Below, one piece after another: positions 49,754 to 58,506 of a DNA stretch of 64,000 bases. The stretch is from Ornithinimicrobium cryptoxanthini. Lineage in GTDB: Bacteria; Actinomycetota; Actinomycetes; Actinomycetales; Dermatophilaceae. How positions within the stretch are numbered: the stretch's first letter is position 1; the number at the start of each line of letters is the position of its first letter. The notes beneath the pieces were generated by a model. That model was given only the letters and a program-made list of their open reading frames with translations, was not told where the DNA came from and did no database searches. The DNA lies in NCBI RefSeq assembly GCF_023923205.1, contig NZ_CP099490.1, positions 1,860,001 to 1,924,000 on the forward strand, read 5' to 3'. The position numbers were made by a program, and so were the translations under genes.

Positions 49754-51883
49754 ATGTACCGATCCAAGTCAGCCCTCATCTCCCTAGTCGCTGCGGCCAG
49801 CCTGATCCTCCCGGCGGGGGCGGTCGCCCACGGGGACCGGGACAGACCCGACCCGCAGCCGGGGGCCGTCGGGGTCGGCGATCCCTACTTTCCCACGGAC
49901 GGCAACGGCGGGTATGACGTCAGGCACTACGACCTGGACCTGCGCTACGACCCGGAGACCGACGTCCTCGATGGCCGGGCGAAGATCTCCGCCAGGGCGA
50001 CGCAGCACCTGAGCAGCTTCAACCTCGACCTGCAGGGGCTGGAGGTCGAGTCGGTCCGGGTGGACGGCAAGCAGGCCCGCTGGGAGCGGGACGGGGACGA
50101 GCTGACCGTGACGCCGCGACGGGCGCTGCGCGACCACCGGCGGTTCCAGGTCGTGGTGACCTACAGCGGCATACCGGAGGCGGCCTCGGACATCCTTGGC
50201 GCCGGCGGCTTCCTGCACACCGACGACGGAGCGCTGGCCGTCGGCCAGCCGCACGCGGCGGCCACCTGGTTCCCGGTCAACGACCACCCCATCGACAAGG
50301 CGTCATACGACATCGAGATCACAGTGCCCAAGGGACTGGAGGCGATCTCCAACGGCGTGCTCGAGGACCGGGACACCCGGCGCGGATGGACCACGTGGGA
50401 GTGGAGCGCCCGGGAGCCGATGGCGTCATACTTGACCGTCCTGGCGATCGGCGACTTCGACCTGCGCAAGTACCGCGAGGACGGGATCAGGTACTGGGAC
50501 GCGGTGGACGTGGACCTGGTCACGACCTCCGAGGCGCGGACCGGTGAGTATGTCGCGGGCGCCGTGGGTGCGGACCTGAGCTACCAGCGGCTGGGGCGGA
50601 CCCTGTCCGTGCCGGCCGGGGGCGCGTCGCTCACCTTCTGGTTGGACCGGCGCGTGGAGCCTGAGTGGGACTTCATGATCGTGGAGGCGGCGCCGGCGGG
50701 GACTGGGGACTGGACCACCCTGCCCCCGCTGGAGGGGCACGCGACCCAGAGCACCGGGTTCGGGTGCCAGAACCTGCTCGGGATCCATCCGTTCCTTGAG
50801 CACTACCTCACCCCCGACGGGTTCGACTGCACCCCCGCCGGCACGACCGGGGACTGGTGGGCGGCCACCGGCGTCAGCGCAGGCTACGAGCAGTGGACGA
50901 TCGACCTCGGCGCCTATGCGGGCGGCGACGTGCAGGTCGCGATCAGCTACGTCTCCGACGAGGTCGTCTCCCTGTCGGGACTGTTCGTGGACGACGTGGT
51001 CGTCTCGACGGGGGAGGGCACGACCTCCTTCGAGGACGACGGCGACCCGTTGGACGGCTGGACCGTCCTGGGTGCGCCCCCGGACAGCCCTGGCAACGTG
51101 GTCGACTGGGCCGTCATGGCCGGGGAGGAGATCCCGCCGACGACTGGGGAGATCATCGACGCGGCGCTGGCCCGCCAGCCGGAGGTCATCGACTTCCTCG
51201 CCGGCATCTTCGGCGACTACCCGTTCCGCACCGCCGGTGCGATCGTTGACGACTACCCCGAGCTCTTCTTCGCGCTGGAGACCCAGACCCGGCCGATCTA
51301 TGGCCTCGTCTTCTTCTCCGACGAGTTCAGTGCCGAGTCTGTCGTGGTCCACGAGCTGGCGCACCAGTGGACCGGTGACCTGCTGACCGTGGAACAGTGG
51401 CAGCACATCTGGCTCAACGAGGGCTTCGCGACCTACACGGAGTGGCTCTGGGCCGAGCGGGAGGGCTGGACCAGCGCGCAGGAGATCTTCGAGGGCGTGA
51501 CCAGCGCCCCCGCTGACGACCCCTTCTGGGAGGTCATCATCGGCGACCCTGGCCCGGACCTGATGTTCGACTTCGCGGTCTACTACCGGGGCGCGGCCAC
51601 GCTGCACGCCCTGCGACTGCTGGTCGGGGACGACGCCTTCTTCACCATCCTGAGCACCTGGGTCGAGGAGCACGAGGGCGGCCACGTCACCACCGACGAC
51701 TTCATCGCGCACGCCGAGCAGGTGAGCGGCATCCAGCTGGACGAGTTCTTCGAGCAGTGGCTCTTCACCGCGGCCAAGCCCTCAGGACTGCCTGAGGTCC
51801 CGGCGCTGATGTCGAGCGAGTCGCTGCAGAACCTGCTGGTGCCGGACCTGCACAGCCGCGAGCAGGCGGAGGTTCGCCACTGA
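49754..51883 (+). CDS. Secreted M1-family metallopeptidase with inserted beta-sandwich domain
   Basis: A 709-residue gluzincin peptidase: signal peptide (residues 1-26, 'ILPAGAVAHGD'), N-terminal beta domain (~45-250), an inserted Gly/Asp-rich beta-sandwich (~265-460) and the catalytic domain with HELAHQ at about 533-538. The third zinc ligand Glu is in 'WLNEGFATYTEW'. 'FFALETQTR' stands where GxMEN is usual and keeps the Glu. The insert resembles the jelly-roll of immune-inhibitor-A-type peptidases ('FLDDVVVS'-like, here 'LFVDDVVVSTGE'). AAGGAG six bases upstream fixes ATG 49754. It probably trims extracellular peptides or proteins. Confidence 0.88.
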   Translation: MYRSKSALISLVAAASLILPAGAVAHGDRDRPDPQPGAVGVGDPYFPTDGNGGYDVRHYDLDLRYDPETDVLDGRAKISARATQHLSSFNLDLQGLEVESVRVDGKQARWERDGDELTVTPRRALRDHRRFQVVVTYSGIPEAASDILGAGGFLHTDDGALAVGQPHAAATWFPVNDHPIDKASYDIEITVPKGLEAISNGVLEDRDTRRGWTTWEWSAREPMASYLTVLAIGDFDLRKYREDGIRYWDAVDVDLVTTSEARTGEYVAGAVGADLSYQRLGRTLSVPAGGASLTFWLDRRVEPEWDFMIVEAAPAGTGDWTTLPPLEGHATQSTGFGCQNLLGIHPFLEHYLTPDGFDCTPAGTTGDWWAATGVSAGYEQWTIDLGAYAGGDVQVAISYVSDEVVSLSGLFVDDVVVSTGEGTTSFEDDGDPLDGWTVLGAPPDSPGNVVDWAVMAGEEIPPTTGEIIDAALARQPEVIDFLAGIFGDYPFRTAGAIVDDYPELFFALETQTRPIYGLVFFSDEFSAESVVVHELAHQWTGDLLTVEQWQHIWLNEGFATYTEWLWAEREGWTSAQEIFEGVTSAPADDPFWEVIIGDPGPDLMFDFAVYYRGAATLHALRLLVGDDAFFTILSTWVEEHEGGHVTTDDFIAHAEQVSGIQLDEFFEQWLFTAAKPSGLPEVPALMSSESLQNLLVPDLHSREQAEVRH

Positions 51884-51933
51884 TCGGGCGGGTGGGCTCA
51901 GTGATTCATCTGATGCACCACGCAGACTTCTAC

Positions 51934-51960
51934 TTGACATAATGTGCCTTATCGGCACTA
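51934..51960 (+). promoter_or_regulatory. AT-rich promoter-like element with inverted repeat, no gene downstream
   Basis: TTGACA (51934-51939) is followed by GTGCC (51944-51948), TTATC and GGCAC (51954-51958), then TAGATG. It reads toward a gene on the opposite strand and so has no obvious target. It looks like an isolated promoter with an operator, possibly left from a lost antitoxin-type gene. The remaining bases of 51884-51986 hold nothing else of note. Confidence 0.35.
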
Positions 51961-51986
51961 GATGATCCTGCTGGATCGAACGGTGA

Positions 51987-52424
51987 TCACGGTGTGGTGG
52001 TGCTCTTCTCCAGGCCCGCCAGGTCCGCGAGCCGTGCCGGCGCCTGGAGGCAGTAGGACTCGGTCAGCATCTCGGCGAGCTCAGCCCAGTCGGAGCTCTC
52101 CTCGAGGATGATGCCCACGACGTTGTCACCCCAGCCGGCCCTGAAGTAGCGAGGGCCCAGGTGCTCGAAGGCCATGACCTCGGCCAGCTCGGCGCGGAAG
52201 ACGATGCGGAACTGCTGGTCCTCGCCGCCGAAGACGTGGGCGATCGTGGCCTGTCCCACCCTCCAGCGGTGCCCCACCCAGGCGCGCTCACGGTAGGACT
52301 CCGGCAGGGACTCGAAGACGATGTCGAGTCTGCGGATCCAGTCCTGTGAGACCTCGGGACGTTGCACCACACCTGCAGTCTGCACCAGACCGCCGACGGT
52401 ATGCCGGGTGGTTTCCACCCGCAT
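51987..52424 (-). CDS. MmcQ/YjbR-family protein
   Basis: A 145-residue protein of the YjbR/CyaY-like fold: 'DIVFESLPESYRERAW', 'HRWRVGQATIAHVFGG' and 'RAGWGDNVVGIILEESSDW' match this DNA-binding-annotated family of uncertain function. ATG 52424 gives ~20 residues before the conserved part; a GTG at about 52367 is an alternative start. It is divergent from the uracil permease. Confidence 0.78.
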   Translation of the reverse strand: MRVETTRHTVGGLVQTAGVVQRPEVSQDWIRRLDIVFESLPESYRERAWVGHRWRVGQATIAHVFGGEDQQFRIVFRAELAEVMAFEHLGPRYFRAGWGDNVVGIILEESSDWAELAEMLTESYCLQAPARLADLAGLEKSTTTP

Positions 52425-52528
52425 GACCCGCTGGCTCTCGCCGATGCCGGCCCGATAGCATCACGGTCGCGACCTCGCTGCCGCACGGCGTTCTGCGGTG
52501 TTGCCCCACCCATCCTGAGGAGGATCTC

Positions 52529-53875
52529 GTGAGCCTGTGGAGACTGCACGGCGACGGCTACCGCATCGAGCCGGGACAGGTTGTGGCTCCCGACGAACGC
52601 CTGGCCTGGGTGCCCACGATCGGCATCGGCATGCAACACGTCGTCGCGATGTTCGGCGCCACCTTCCTGGTGCCGCTGATCACCGGCTTCCCCCCGAGCA
52701 CCACGCTGCTGTTCAGCGGTGTCGGCACGATCCTCTTCCTGCTCATCACCCGCAACCGGGTGCCGTCCTATCTCGGCTCGTCGTTCGCCTTCCTGGCGCC
52801 CATCGCCGCGGCGCAGAGCGCCCACGGACCGGCCGGTGCCCTCGGTGGCGTCGTCGTGGCAGGTGTCGCGCTGGCCATCTTCGGCCTGGTCGTGCAGGTC
52901 GCCGGGCACGGCTGGGTCGGCGCCTTGATGCCGCCGATGGTCACCGGCACGATCGTCGCCCTCATCGGGCTCAACCTGGCCCCGGCCGCGTGGAACAACG
53001 TCAAGGGCGCCCCGGTCACGGCCTTCGTCACGCTCCTTGCGATCATCCTGTCCACCGTGCTGCTGCGCGGTCTGCTCGGGCGGCTCTCCATCCTGATCGG
53101 TGTGCTGGTCGGTTATGCCGTGGCCGGGCTGCGCGGCGAGATCGACTACACGGCCATCGGCGACGCCGCCTGGTTCGGCGCACCTCAGCTGATGGCCCCG
53201 GAGTTCCACGTCAGCGTGCTGGGTCTCTTCCTGCCCGTGGTCCTGGTCCTGGTCGCCGAGAACATCGGCCACGTCAAGTCGGTCGCACAGATGACCGACT
53301 CCTCGGCCGACGCCCTGGACCACATGATCGGCCGCACCCTCATCTCCGACGGACTGGCGACGACACTGGCCGGCGCCGGCGGAGGATCTGGCACCACGAC
53401 ATACGCCGAGAACATCGGGGTCATGGCGGCCACCAAGGTCTACTCGACCGCGGCCTACTGGGTCGCCGGGTTCACCGCGGTCGGCCTGGCCTTCCTGCCC
53501 AAGTTCGGTGCCGCGATCCAGACGGTGCCGGTGGGCGTCCTCGGCGGCGCAGCCACCATCCTCTACGGCATGATCGGCGTCCTCGGCTTCCGGATCTGGG
53601 TCGAGCACCGCGTCGACTTCGGCAACCCGATCAACCTGACCACGGCCGCGGTCGCGCTGGTCATCGGCATCGCCAACTACACCTGGGCACCCGGACAACT
53701 GGTGTTCGAGGGCATCGCCCTGGGCACCGGCGCGGCACTGCTGATCTATCACGGCATGCATGCCATCAACCGCATCACCGGAGCAGTCGAGAGCGAGGGC
53801 CACCTCACCGTCGGTGGGTCCACAAACCGCGCTCCCGAGATCGCGGACCCGACCTGGGACGAGCCGCGCGGCTGA
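52529..53875 (+). CDS. uraA: Uracil-xanthine permease (NCS2 family)
   Basis: A 448-residue membrane transporter of the NCS2 family with about 14 helices. Signatures are 'QHVVAMFGATFLVPLITGF' near residue 35, 'SYLGSSFAFLAPI', 'VLVAENIGHVKSV' with the substrate-binding Glu, and 'GTTTYAENIGVMAATKVYS'. The double Glu pattern suits UraA-type proton:uracil symport rather than xanthine, though specificity is inferred. GTG 52529 has AGGAGG five to six bases upstream. Confidence 0.9.
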   Translation: MSLWRLHGDGYRIEPGQVVAPDERLAWVPTIGIGMQHVVAMFGATFLVPLITGFPPSTTLLFSGVGTILFLLITRNRVPSYLGSSFAFLAPIAAAQSAHGPAGALGGVVVAGVALAIFGLVVQVAGHGWVGALMPPMVTGTIVALIGLNLAPAAWNNVKGAPVTAFVTLLAIILSTVLLRGLLGRLSILIGVLVGYAVAGLRGEIDYTAIGDAAWFGAPQLMAPEFHVSVLGLFLPVVLVLVAENIGHVKSVAQMTDSSADALDHMIGRTLISDGLATTLAGAGGGSGTTTYAENIGVMAATKVYSTAAYWVAGFTAVGLAFLPKFGAAIQTVPVGVLGGAATILYGMIGVLGFRIWVEHRVDFGNPINLTTAAVALVIGIANYTWAPGQLVFEGIALGTGAALLIYHGMHAINRITGAVESEGHLTVGGSTNRAPEIADPTWDEPRG

Positions 53876-53883
53876 CGCTCCCC

Positions 53884-53900
53884 CACCCGGGCGCCGGGTG
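53884..53900. terminator. Short hairpin after the permease
   Basis: CACCCGG and CCGGGTG pair around three bases, nine bases after the permease stop. No T-run follows. The next gene's promoter box TATAGC lies 15 bases further on. Confidence 0.4.
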
Positions 53901-53928
53901 AGTCAGCGCCGTCCTATAGCGTGCCACC

Positions 53929-55086
53929 GTGCGCCGGACCCTGCTCGTCACCAACGACTTCCCGCCGCGGCACGGGGGGATCCAGAGCTATCTGCACAAC
54001 TTCGCGGCCCAGCTGCCGCCGCAGGACCTGACTGTCCTGACCTCCAGCTATCGCCACGTCGAGACCGGGGCCTTCGATGCTGAGCAGCCTTATGAGGTCC
54101 ACCGGTCTGCGCGCACGGTGATGGTCCCGACCCCGGACGTGACCCGGCGCGCAGCCGAGCTGGTCCGCAGCCACCAGATCGAGACGGTCTGGTTCGGGGC
54201 AGCTGCACCGCTGGGGCTGATGGCCGGTGCCCTGCGACGAGCCGGCGCCGACCGCATCATCTCCACGACGCACGGTCACGAGGTCGGCTGGTCGATGACC
54301 CCCGGCGCACGCCAGGCCCTCACTCGCATCGGGGACGCCAGCGACGTGGTGACCTACGTCAGCGACTACACCCGGCGCCGGCTCGCGACTGTCTTCCGAG
54401 GTGCCGGGGAGCTGGCCCACCTGCCGTCCGGCGTGGACCCGACCGTCTTCCGCCCGGACCCGGAGCGCCGCGCCGAGCTGCGCGAGCGCTACGGCCTGGG
54501 TGACCGGCCGGTGGTGCTGTGCCTGTCACGCCTGGTCCCCCGCAAGGGCGCCGACATGCTGATCCGGGCGATGCCGCAGGTGCGTGCGCAGGTCCCCGGC
54601 GCCGCCCTGGTGATCGCCGGAGAAGGTCGCTACCTGCGCACGCTGCGCAAGCTCGTGGACCAGCACCAGGTCGGCGACGACGTGCTCTTCACCGGACGCG
54701 TCCCCGCGGACGAGATCGCCGCGCACCACGCGATGCCGGACGTGTTTGCGATGCCGTGCCGCACCCGGGGTGGCGGACTGGACGTGGAGGGTCTGGGCGT
54801 CGTCTATCTGGAGGCCGCCGCGGCTGGCGTGCCGGTCATCGCCGGCACCTCTGGGGGCGCCCCCGAGACCGTCGACGAAGGCCGCACGGGGCTGGTCGTC
54901 GACGGCCGCTCGGTCCACGACATCGCCGACGCCGTCGGGTCCGTCCTGGGTGACCCCGACCGCGCGGCGCAGCTGGGTGCGGCGGGGCGGGTCTGGGCCC
55001 GGGACCGCTGGGGCTGGGACACCCTCGGTGCGCGACTGCGCTCGCTCATCGACGGCGACACGTCACCGTCCACGCCCTCGGACTGA
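53929..55086 (+). CDS. pimB: Phosphatidylinositol mannoside mannosyltransferase PimB (GT4)
   Basis: GDP-mannose-dependent transferase that adds the second mannose to phosphatidylinositol monomannoside at the cytoplasmic face of the membrane. The 385-residue GT-B protein follows mycobacterial PimB' (Rv2188c) closely: 'LLVTNDFPPRHGGIQSYL', 'ETVWFGAAAPLGLMAG', 'STTHGHEVGWSM', 'VLCLSRLVPRKGADMLI', 'DVFAMPCRTRGGGLDVEGLG' and 'VIAGTSGGAPETV'. GTG 53929 has no ribosome site, and TATAGC eight bases upstream suggests a leaderless mRNA. Confidence 0.92.
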   Translation: MRRTLLVTNDFPPRHGGIQSYLHNFAAQLPPQDLTVLTSSYRHVETGAFDAEQPYEVHRSARTVMVPTPDVTRRAAELVRSHQIETVWFGAAAPLGLMAGALRRAGADRIISTTHGHEVGWSMTPGARQALTRIGDASDVVTYVSDYTRRRLATVFRGAGELAHLPSGVDPTVFRPDPERRAELRERYGLGDRPVVLCLSRLVPRKGADMLIRAMPQVRAQVPGAALVIAGEGRYLRTLRKLVDQHQVGDDVLFTGRVPADEIAAHHAMPDVFAMPCRTRGGGLDVEGLGVVYLEAAAAGVPVIAGTSGGAPETVDEGRTGLVVDGRSVHDIADAVGSVLGDPDRAAQLGAAGRVWARDRWGWDTLGARLRSLIDGDTSPSTPSD

Positions 55087-55144
55087 CCCCAAACCATCAC
55101 AGCGAGGTCGTCACCGGCAGCGCAGCGAGCCTGTCACCGTGGGC

Positions 55145-56164
55145 TCAGCGCCAGCCGAGTCCGGGCGCCACGTGCGTGACGATGCTCTCCATGAGGTGGG
55201 CGTTGTAGTCGACACCCAGCTGGTTCGGCACCGTGATCAGCAACGTGTCCGCGGCAGCGATCGCCTCGTCCTCTGCCAGCTGCTCGATGAGCTGGTCCGG
55301 CTCGGCGGCATACGTCTTGCCGAAGCGGGCCCGGCCGCCCTCCAGCTGGCCCACCTGGTCCTGGCTGCGGGTCTCGAGCCCGAAGTAGTGGTGGTCCAGC
55401 TCGCTGACGAGCGGGAAGATGCTGCGGCTGACCGACACCTGCGGCTGCCACGAGTGACCAGCCCTGGCCCATGCGTCGCGGAAGACCTGGATCTGCTCGG
55501 CCTGGAGCTGGTGGAAGGGCACACCGGTGTCCTCGGTCAGCAGGGTCGAGCTCATCAGGTTCATCCCCTGCTCGGCCGTCCACTCCGCCGTGGCGCGCGA
55601 ACCGGCTCCCCACCAGATCCGCTCGCGCAGACCCGGTGAGTGCGGCTCGAGGCGCAACAGACCCGGTGGGTTGGGGAACATCGGTCGGGGGTTGGGCTCG
55701 GCGAACCCCTCCCCCTCGAGGAGCTCCAGAAAGCGCAGTGCGTGGCGCCGGGCCAGGTCGGCGTCGTTCTCCCCCGCGCCAGGCACGTGCCCGAAGTGCT
55801 CATAGCCGTTGATCACCTGCTCGGGCGAGCCGCGGCTGATGCCGAGCTGGAGCCGTCCACCGGAGATCAGGTCGGCCGCCCCGGCGTCCTCGACCATGTA
55901 GAGCGGGTTCTCATAACGCATGTCGATCACGCCCGTGCCGATCTCGATACGAGAGGTGCGCGCGCCGACCGCTGCCAGCAGGGGGAAGGGCGAGGCGAGC
56001 TGGCGGGCGAAGTGGTGGACGCGGAAGTAGGCCCCGTCGGCACCGGCCTCCTCGGCCGCGACCGCGAGGTCGATCGACTGCAGCAGCGCGTCGGCGGCCG
56101 ACTGCGTCGCCGACTGGGGGTGCGGCGTCCAGTGGCCGAAGGACAGGAACCCGATCTTCTTCAT
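55145..56164 (-). CDS. LLM-class flavin-dependent oxidoreductase
   Basis: A 339-residue luciferase-like monooxygenase-fold protein: 'KIGFLSFGHWTPHPQSATQSA' start, 'GADGAYFRVHHFARQL', 'RIEIGTGVIDMRYENPLYM', 'GRLQLGISRGSPEQVINGYE' and a C-terminal 'DTLLITVPNQLGVDYN'. The family uses FMN or F420; which one is not decided here, and the substrate is unknown. ATG 56164 matches the family N-terminus; the open frame upstream to 56251 has no homology. It is divergent from the patatin gene. Confidence 0.87.
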   Translation of the reverse strand: MKKIGFLSFGHWTPHPQSATQSAADALLQSIDLAVAAEEAGADGAYFRVHHFARQLASPFPLLAAVGARTSRIEIGTGVIDMRYENPLYMVEDAGAADLISGGRLQLGISRGSPEQVINGYEHFGHVPGAGENDADLARRHALRFLELLEGEGFAEPNPRPMFPNPPGLLRLEPHSPGLRERIWWGAGSRATAEWTAEQGMNLMSSTLLTEDTGVPFHQLQAEQIQVFRDAWARAGHSWQPQVSVSRSIFPLVSELDHHYFGLETRSQDQVGQLEGGRARFGKTYAAEPDQLIEQLAEDEAIAAADTLLITVPNQLGVDYNAHLMESIVTHVAPGLGWR

Positions 56165-56219
56165 GCTCTGGTCAACGTCGCCGGCACACTGACATTCCCA
56201 GGCGACTACCGTATGCCGG

Positions 56220-57113
56220 GTGGTCGCCCCCTCCCCCAACGTCACCGACACCGCTCTCCTGTTTGAGGGTGGTGGTATGCGCGCCAGCTACACCTCCGGG
56301 CTGGTGGTGGCGCTGCTGGAGGCCGGGATCCACCTGGGCTGGGCCGGCGGCATCTCCGCCGGCTCGAGCAACACCGCCAACTATCTGTCCCAGGACCCTT
56401 TCCGCGCACGACACTCCTTCACCGACTTCGCGGCCGACCCGCACTTCGGCAACCTGCGCACCTTCGTGCGCGGTGAGGGACTGTTCAACGCCCGCTACAT
56501 CTATCAGGAGTCGGGTCTGCCCGGTCAGGCCCTGCCCTTCGACTGGGACACCTTCACGGCCAACCCGGCGCGCTTCCGGATCGGTGCCTTCAACGCGACC
56601 ACCGGCGAGCAGGCCTCCTGGGGGCGGGAGGACGTCGGCGACATCCACGACCTGATGATCCGGATCCAGGCCTCGTCGACGATGCCCGTGCTGATGCCGC
56701 CGGTGACCATCGACGGCGAGGTCTATGTCGATGGGGCGCTCGGCCCCGCGGGCGGGATCCCGCTCGATGCGGCGCGCGCTGACGGCTACGACAAGTTCCT
56801 GGCGGTGCTGACCCGGGAGCGCGGCTACACCAAGCCCCCGCAGGGCAACGCATGGTTCTTCCGCCGCCACTTCCGCAGGTACCCCGAGATCACCGAGGCG
56901 CTGCTGGCCAGGCCGGCACGTTACAACGCCACCCGTGAGGAGCTCTTCGAGCTCGAGCGTGCCGGTCGGGCCTATCTGTTCGTCCCCGAACAGATGCCGG
57001 TCGGCAACGGCGAGCGCAACGTCGCCAAGCTCACCGCGACCCACCTGGCGGGACTGGCCCAGGCCCGGCGAGAGCTGCCGGCCATCCGCGAGTTCCTCGG
57101 GCTGGGCACCTGA
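56220..57113 (+). CDS. Patatin-like phospholipase (YjjU type)
   Basis: A 297-residue patatin-fold lipid acyl hydrolase: oxyanion loop 'LLFEGGGMRASYTSG', nucleophile Ser in 'WAGGISAGSSNTAN' (GxSxG) and catalytic Asp in 'EVYVDGALGPAGGIPL' (DGA). 'IRIQASSTMPVLMPPV' and overall size match YjjU-like proteins. GTG 56220 lies seven bases after TACCGT (leaderless pattern). Substrate and biological role are unknown. Confidence 0.85.
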   Translation: MVAPSPNVTDTALLFEGGGMRASYTSGLVVALLEAGIHLGWAGGISAGSSNTANYLSQDPFRARHSFTDFAADPHFGNLRTFVRGEGLFNARYIYQESGLPGQALPFDWDTFTANPARFRIGAFNATTGEQASWGREDVGDIHDLMIRIQASSTMPVLMPPVTIDGEVYVDGALGPAGGIPLDAARADGYDKFLAVLTRERGYTKPPQGNAWFFRRHFRRYPEITEALLARPARYNATREELFELERAGRAYLFVPEQMPVGNGERNVAKLTATHLAGLAQARRELPAIREFLGLGT

Positions 57114-57266
57114 TCCACTCCCGCTGCACCGACGCGCGGGGACGCCCCCGCAGTGTCACCGCGGAACTGTCGGTCATGCGGCATACAGTGGCTCCTCGCG
57201 ACACCTGACTGGGCCAGGACCGCGACCTCCGTAGGAGGGCCGAGCCGGGTCGACTAGCCTCCCAAG

Positions 57267-58493
57267 GTGACCACAGCCCGCCCTTCCGCGCCGCGCTCGC
57301 CCGCGCGTGCCGGCATACTCATCACCGCCGTCCTGGCCGGCCTGGCGATGATCGGGCCGTTCACGATCGACACCGTCTTCCCCGGCTTCGCCTCGATGGG
57401 ACGTGACTTCGGCGCCACCGATGCGGCGATGCAGCAGGTCACGAGCATCTATCTGCTCTCCTTCGGGCTGATGAGCGTGCTGCACGGCCCGATCTCAGAC
57501 ACCCTGGGCCGCAAACCGGTGATGCTGACCGGCCTGGGCCTCTATGTCCTGGCCACGATCGCCTGCGCCCTCTCCCCCACACTCCCGGTGCTGCTGGCCG
57601 CCCGCGCACTCCAGGGGGCGTCGGCGGGGGCCGCGACGATCGTCAGCCGGGCCGTGATCCGCGACATGTATGACGGCGCGGAGGCCCACCGCCTGATGAG
57701 CCAGGTGATGATGATCTTCAGCGTCGCTCCGGCGATCGCCCCGGTCGCCGGCGGCCTGCTGCTGGCGTGGGGCCCCTGGCCGCTGATCTTCTGGGCGATC
57801 GCGGGCTACGGCGTGGCGATCGCGGTCCTGACCGCGGTGGTCCTGCCCGAGACCCTCCCGCCGCAGGACCGTCACCCCCTGCGGATCGGTTCCGTCCTGA
57901 GCGGCCTGTTCGAGGTTGGCCGTCATCCCGGGTTCGCCCGCCTGGCCTTCGCCACCACCTTCGTCTTCGCCGCCCAGTTCGTCTACATCGTCTCCGCGCC
58001 GATCCTCATGGTCGACCTGCTCGGCAAGGGTGAGCAAGACTTCTGGATGCTCTTCGTCCCCCTGATCAGCGGGCTGGTGGTCGGCGCCTGGCTCTCGGGG
58101 CGGATGGCAGGCCGGATCGACGCCTCCCGGCTGGTGGACGGGGCCATCGCCCTCTCGCTGGTCGCGGCGGGGCTCAACCTCACCCTGGTCACCATCGCCC
58201 CCCGGCTGCCGTATGCCGTGCTGGGCCCTGGCCTGATCGCGGTCTCGGTCGCCATCGCCTTCCCGGTCCTGCAGCTGCTGATGCTCGACCTGTTCCCCCA
58301 CCACCGCGGGGCCGCGGCCTCCCTGGCCACCTTCGCGAGCCTGATGTTCAACGCGTTGCTCGCCGGTGCCATCTCTCCGTTCGTCACCTCGTCGCTGGTC
58401 GTGCTGGCCACGTCGAGCACGGTCTTTGCGATCGTCGGGTCGGGGTTCTGGATCGTGCACCGGCAGCTCCAGCGGCCTGCGGCCCACACATGA
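57267..58493 (+). CDS. Bcr/CflA-type MFS multidrug efflux transporter
   Basis: A 408-residue 12-helix MFS exporter. Signatures are 'FTIDTVFPGFASMGRDFGAT' in helix 1, motif A as 'GPISDTLGRKPVMLTGL', and motif C-like 'IFSVAPAIAPVAGGLLL', which mark the DHA1/Bcr group. The drug or metabolite exported is unknown. GTG 57267 follows TAGCCT by six bases with no ribosome site (leaderless). The AspT-like gene starts 13 bases after its stop. Confidence 0.88.
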   Translation: MTTARPSAPRSPARAGILITAVLAGLAMIGPFTIDTVFPGFASMGRDFGATDAAMQQVTSIYLLSFGLMSVLHGPISDTLGRKPVMLTGLGLYVLATIACALSPTLPVLLAARALQGASAGAATIVSRAVIRDMYDGAEAHRLMSQVMMIFSVAPAIAPVAGGLLLAWGPWPLIFWAIAGYGVAIAVLTAVVLPETLPPQDRHPLRIGSVLSGLFEVGRHPGFARLAFATTFVFAAQFVYIVSAPILMVDLLGKGEQDFWMLFVPLISGLVVGAWLSGRMAGRIDASRLVDGAIALSLVAAGLNLTLVTIAPRLPYAVLGPGLIAVSVAIAFPVLQLLMLDLFPHHRGAAASLATFASLMFNALLAGAISPFVTSSLVVLATSSTVFAIVGSGFWIVHRQLQRPAAHT

Positions 58494-58506
58494 GACGCTG
58501 AGACCT

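Noticed and set aside
52064..53803. Long minus-strand open frame opposite the uracil permease
   Set aside because: Shadow of the permease gene; Asp/Gly/Arg-rich, with no motifs.
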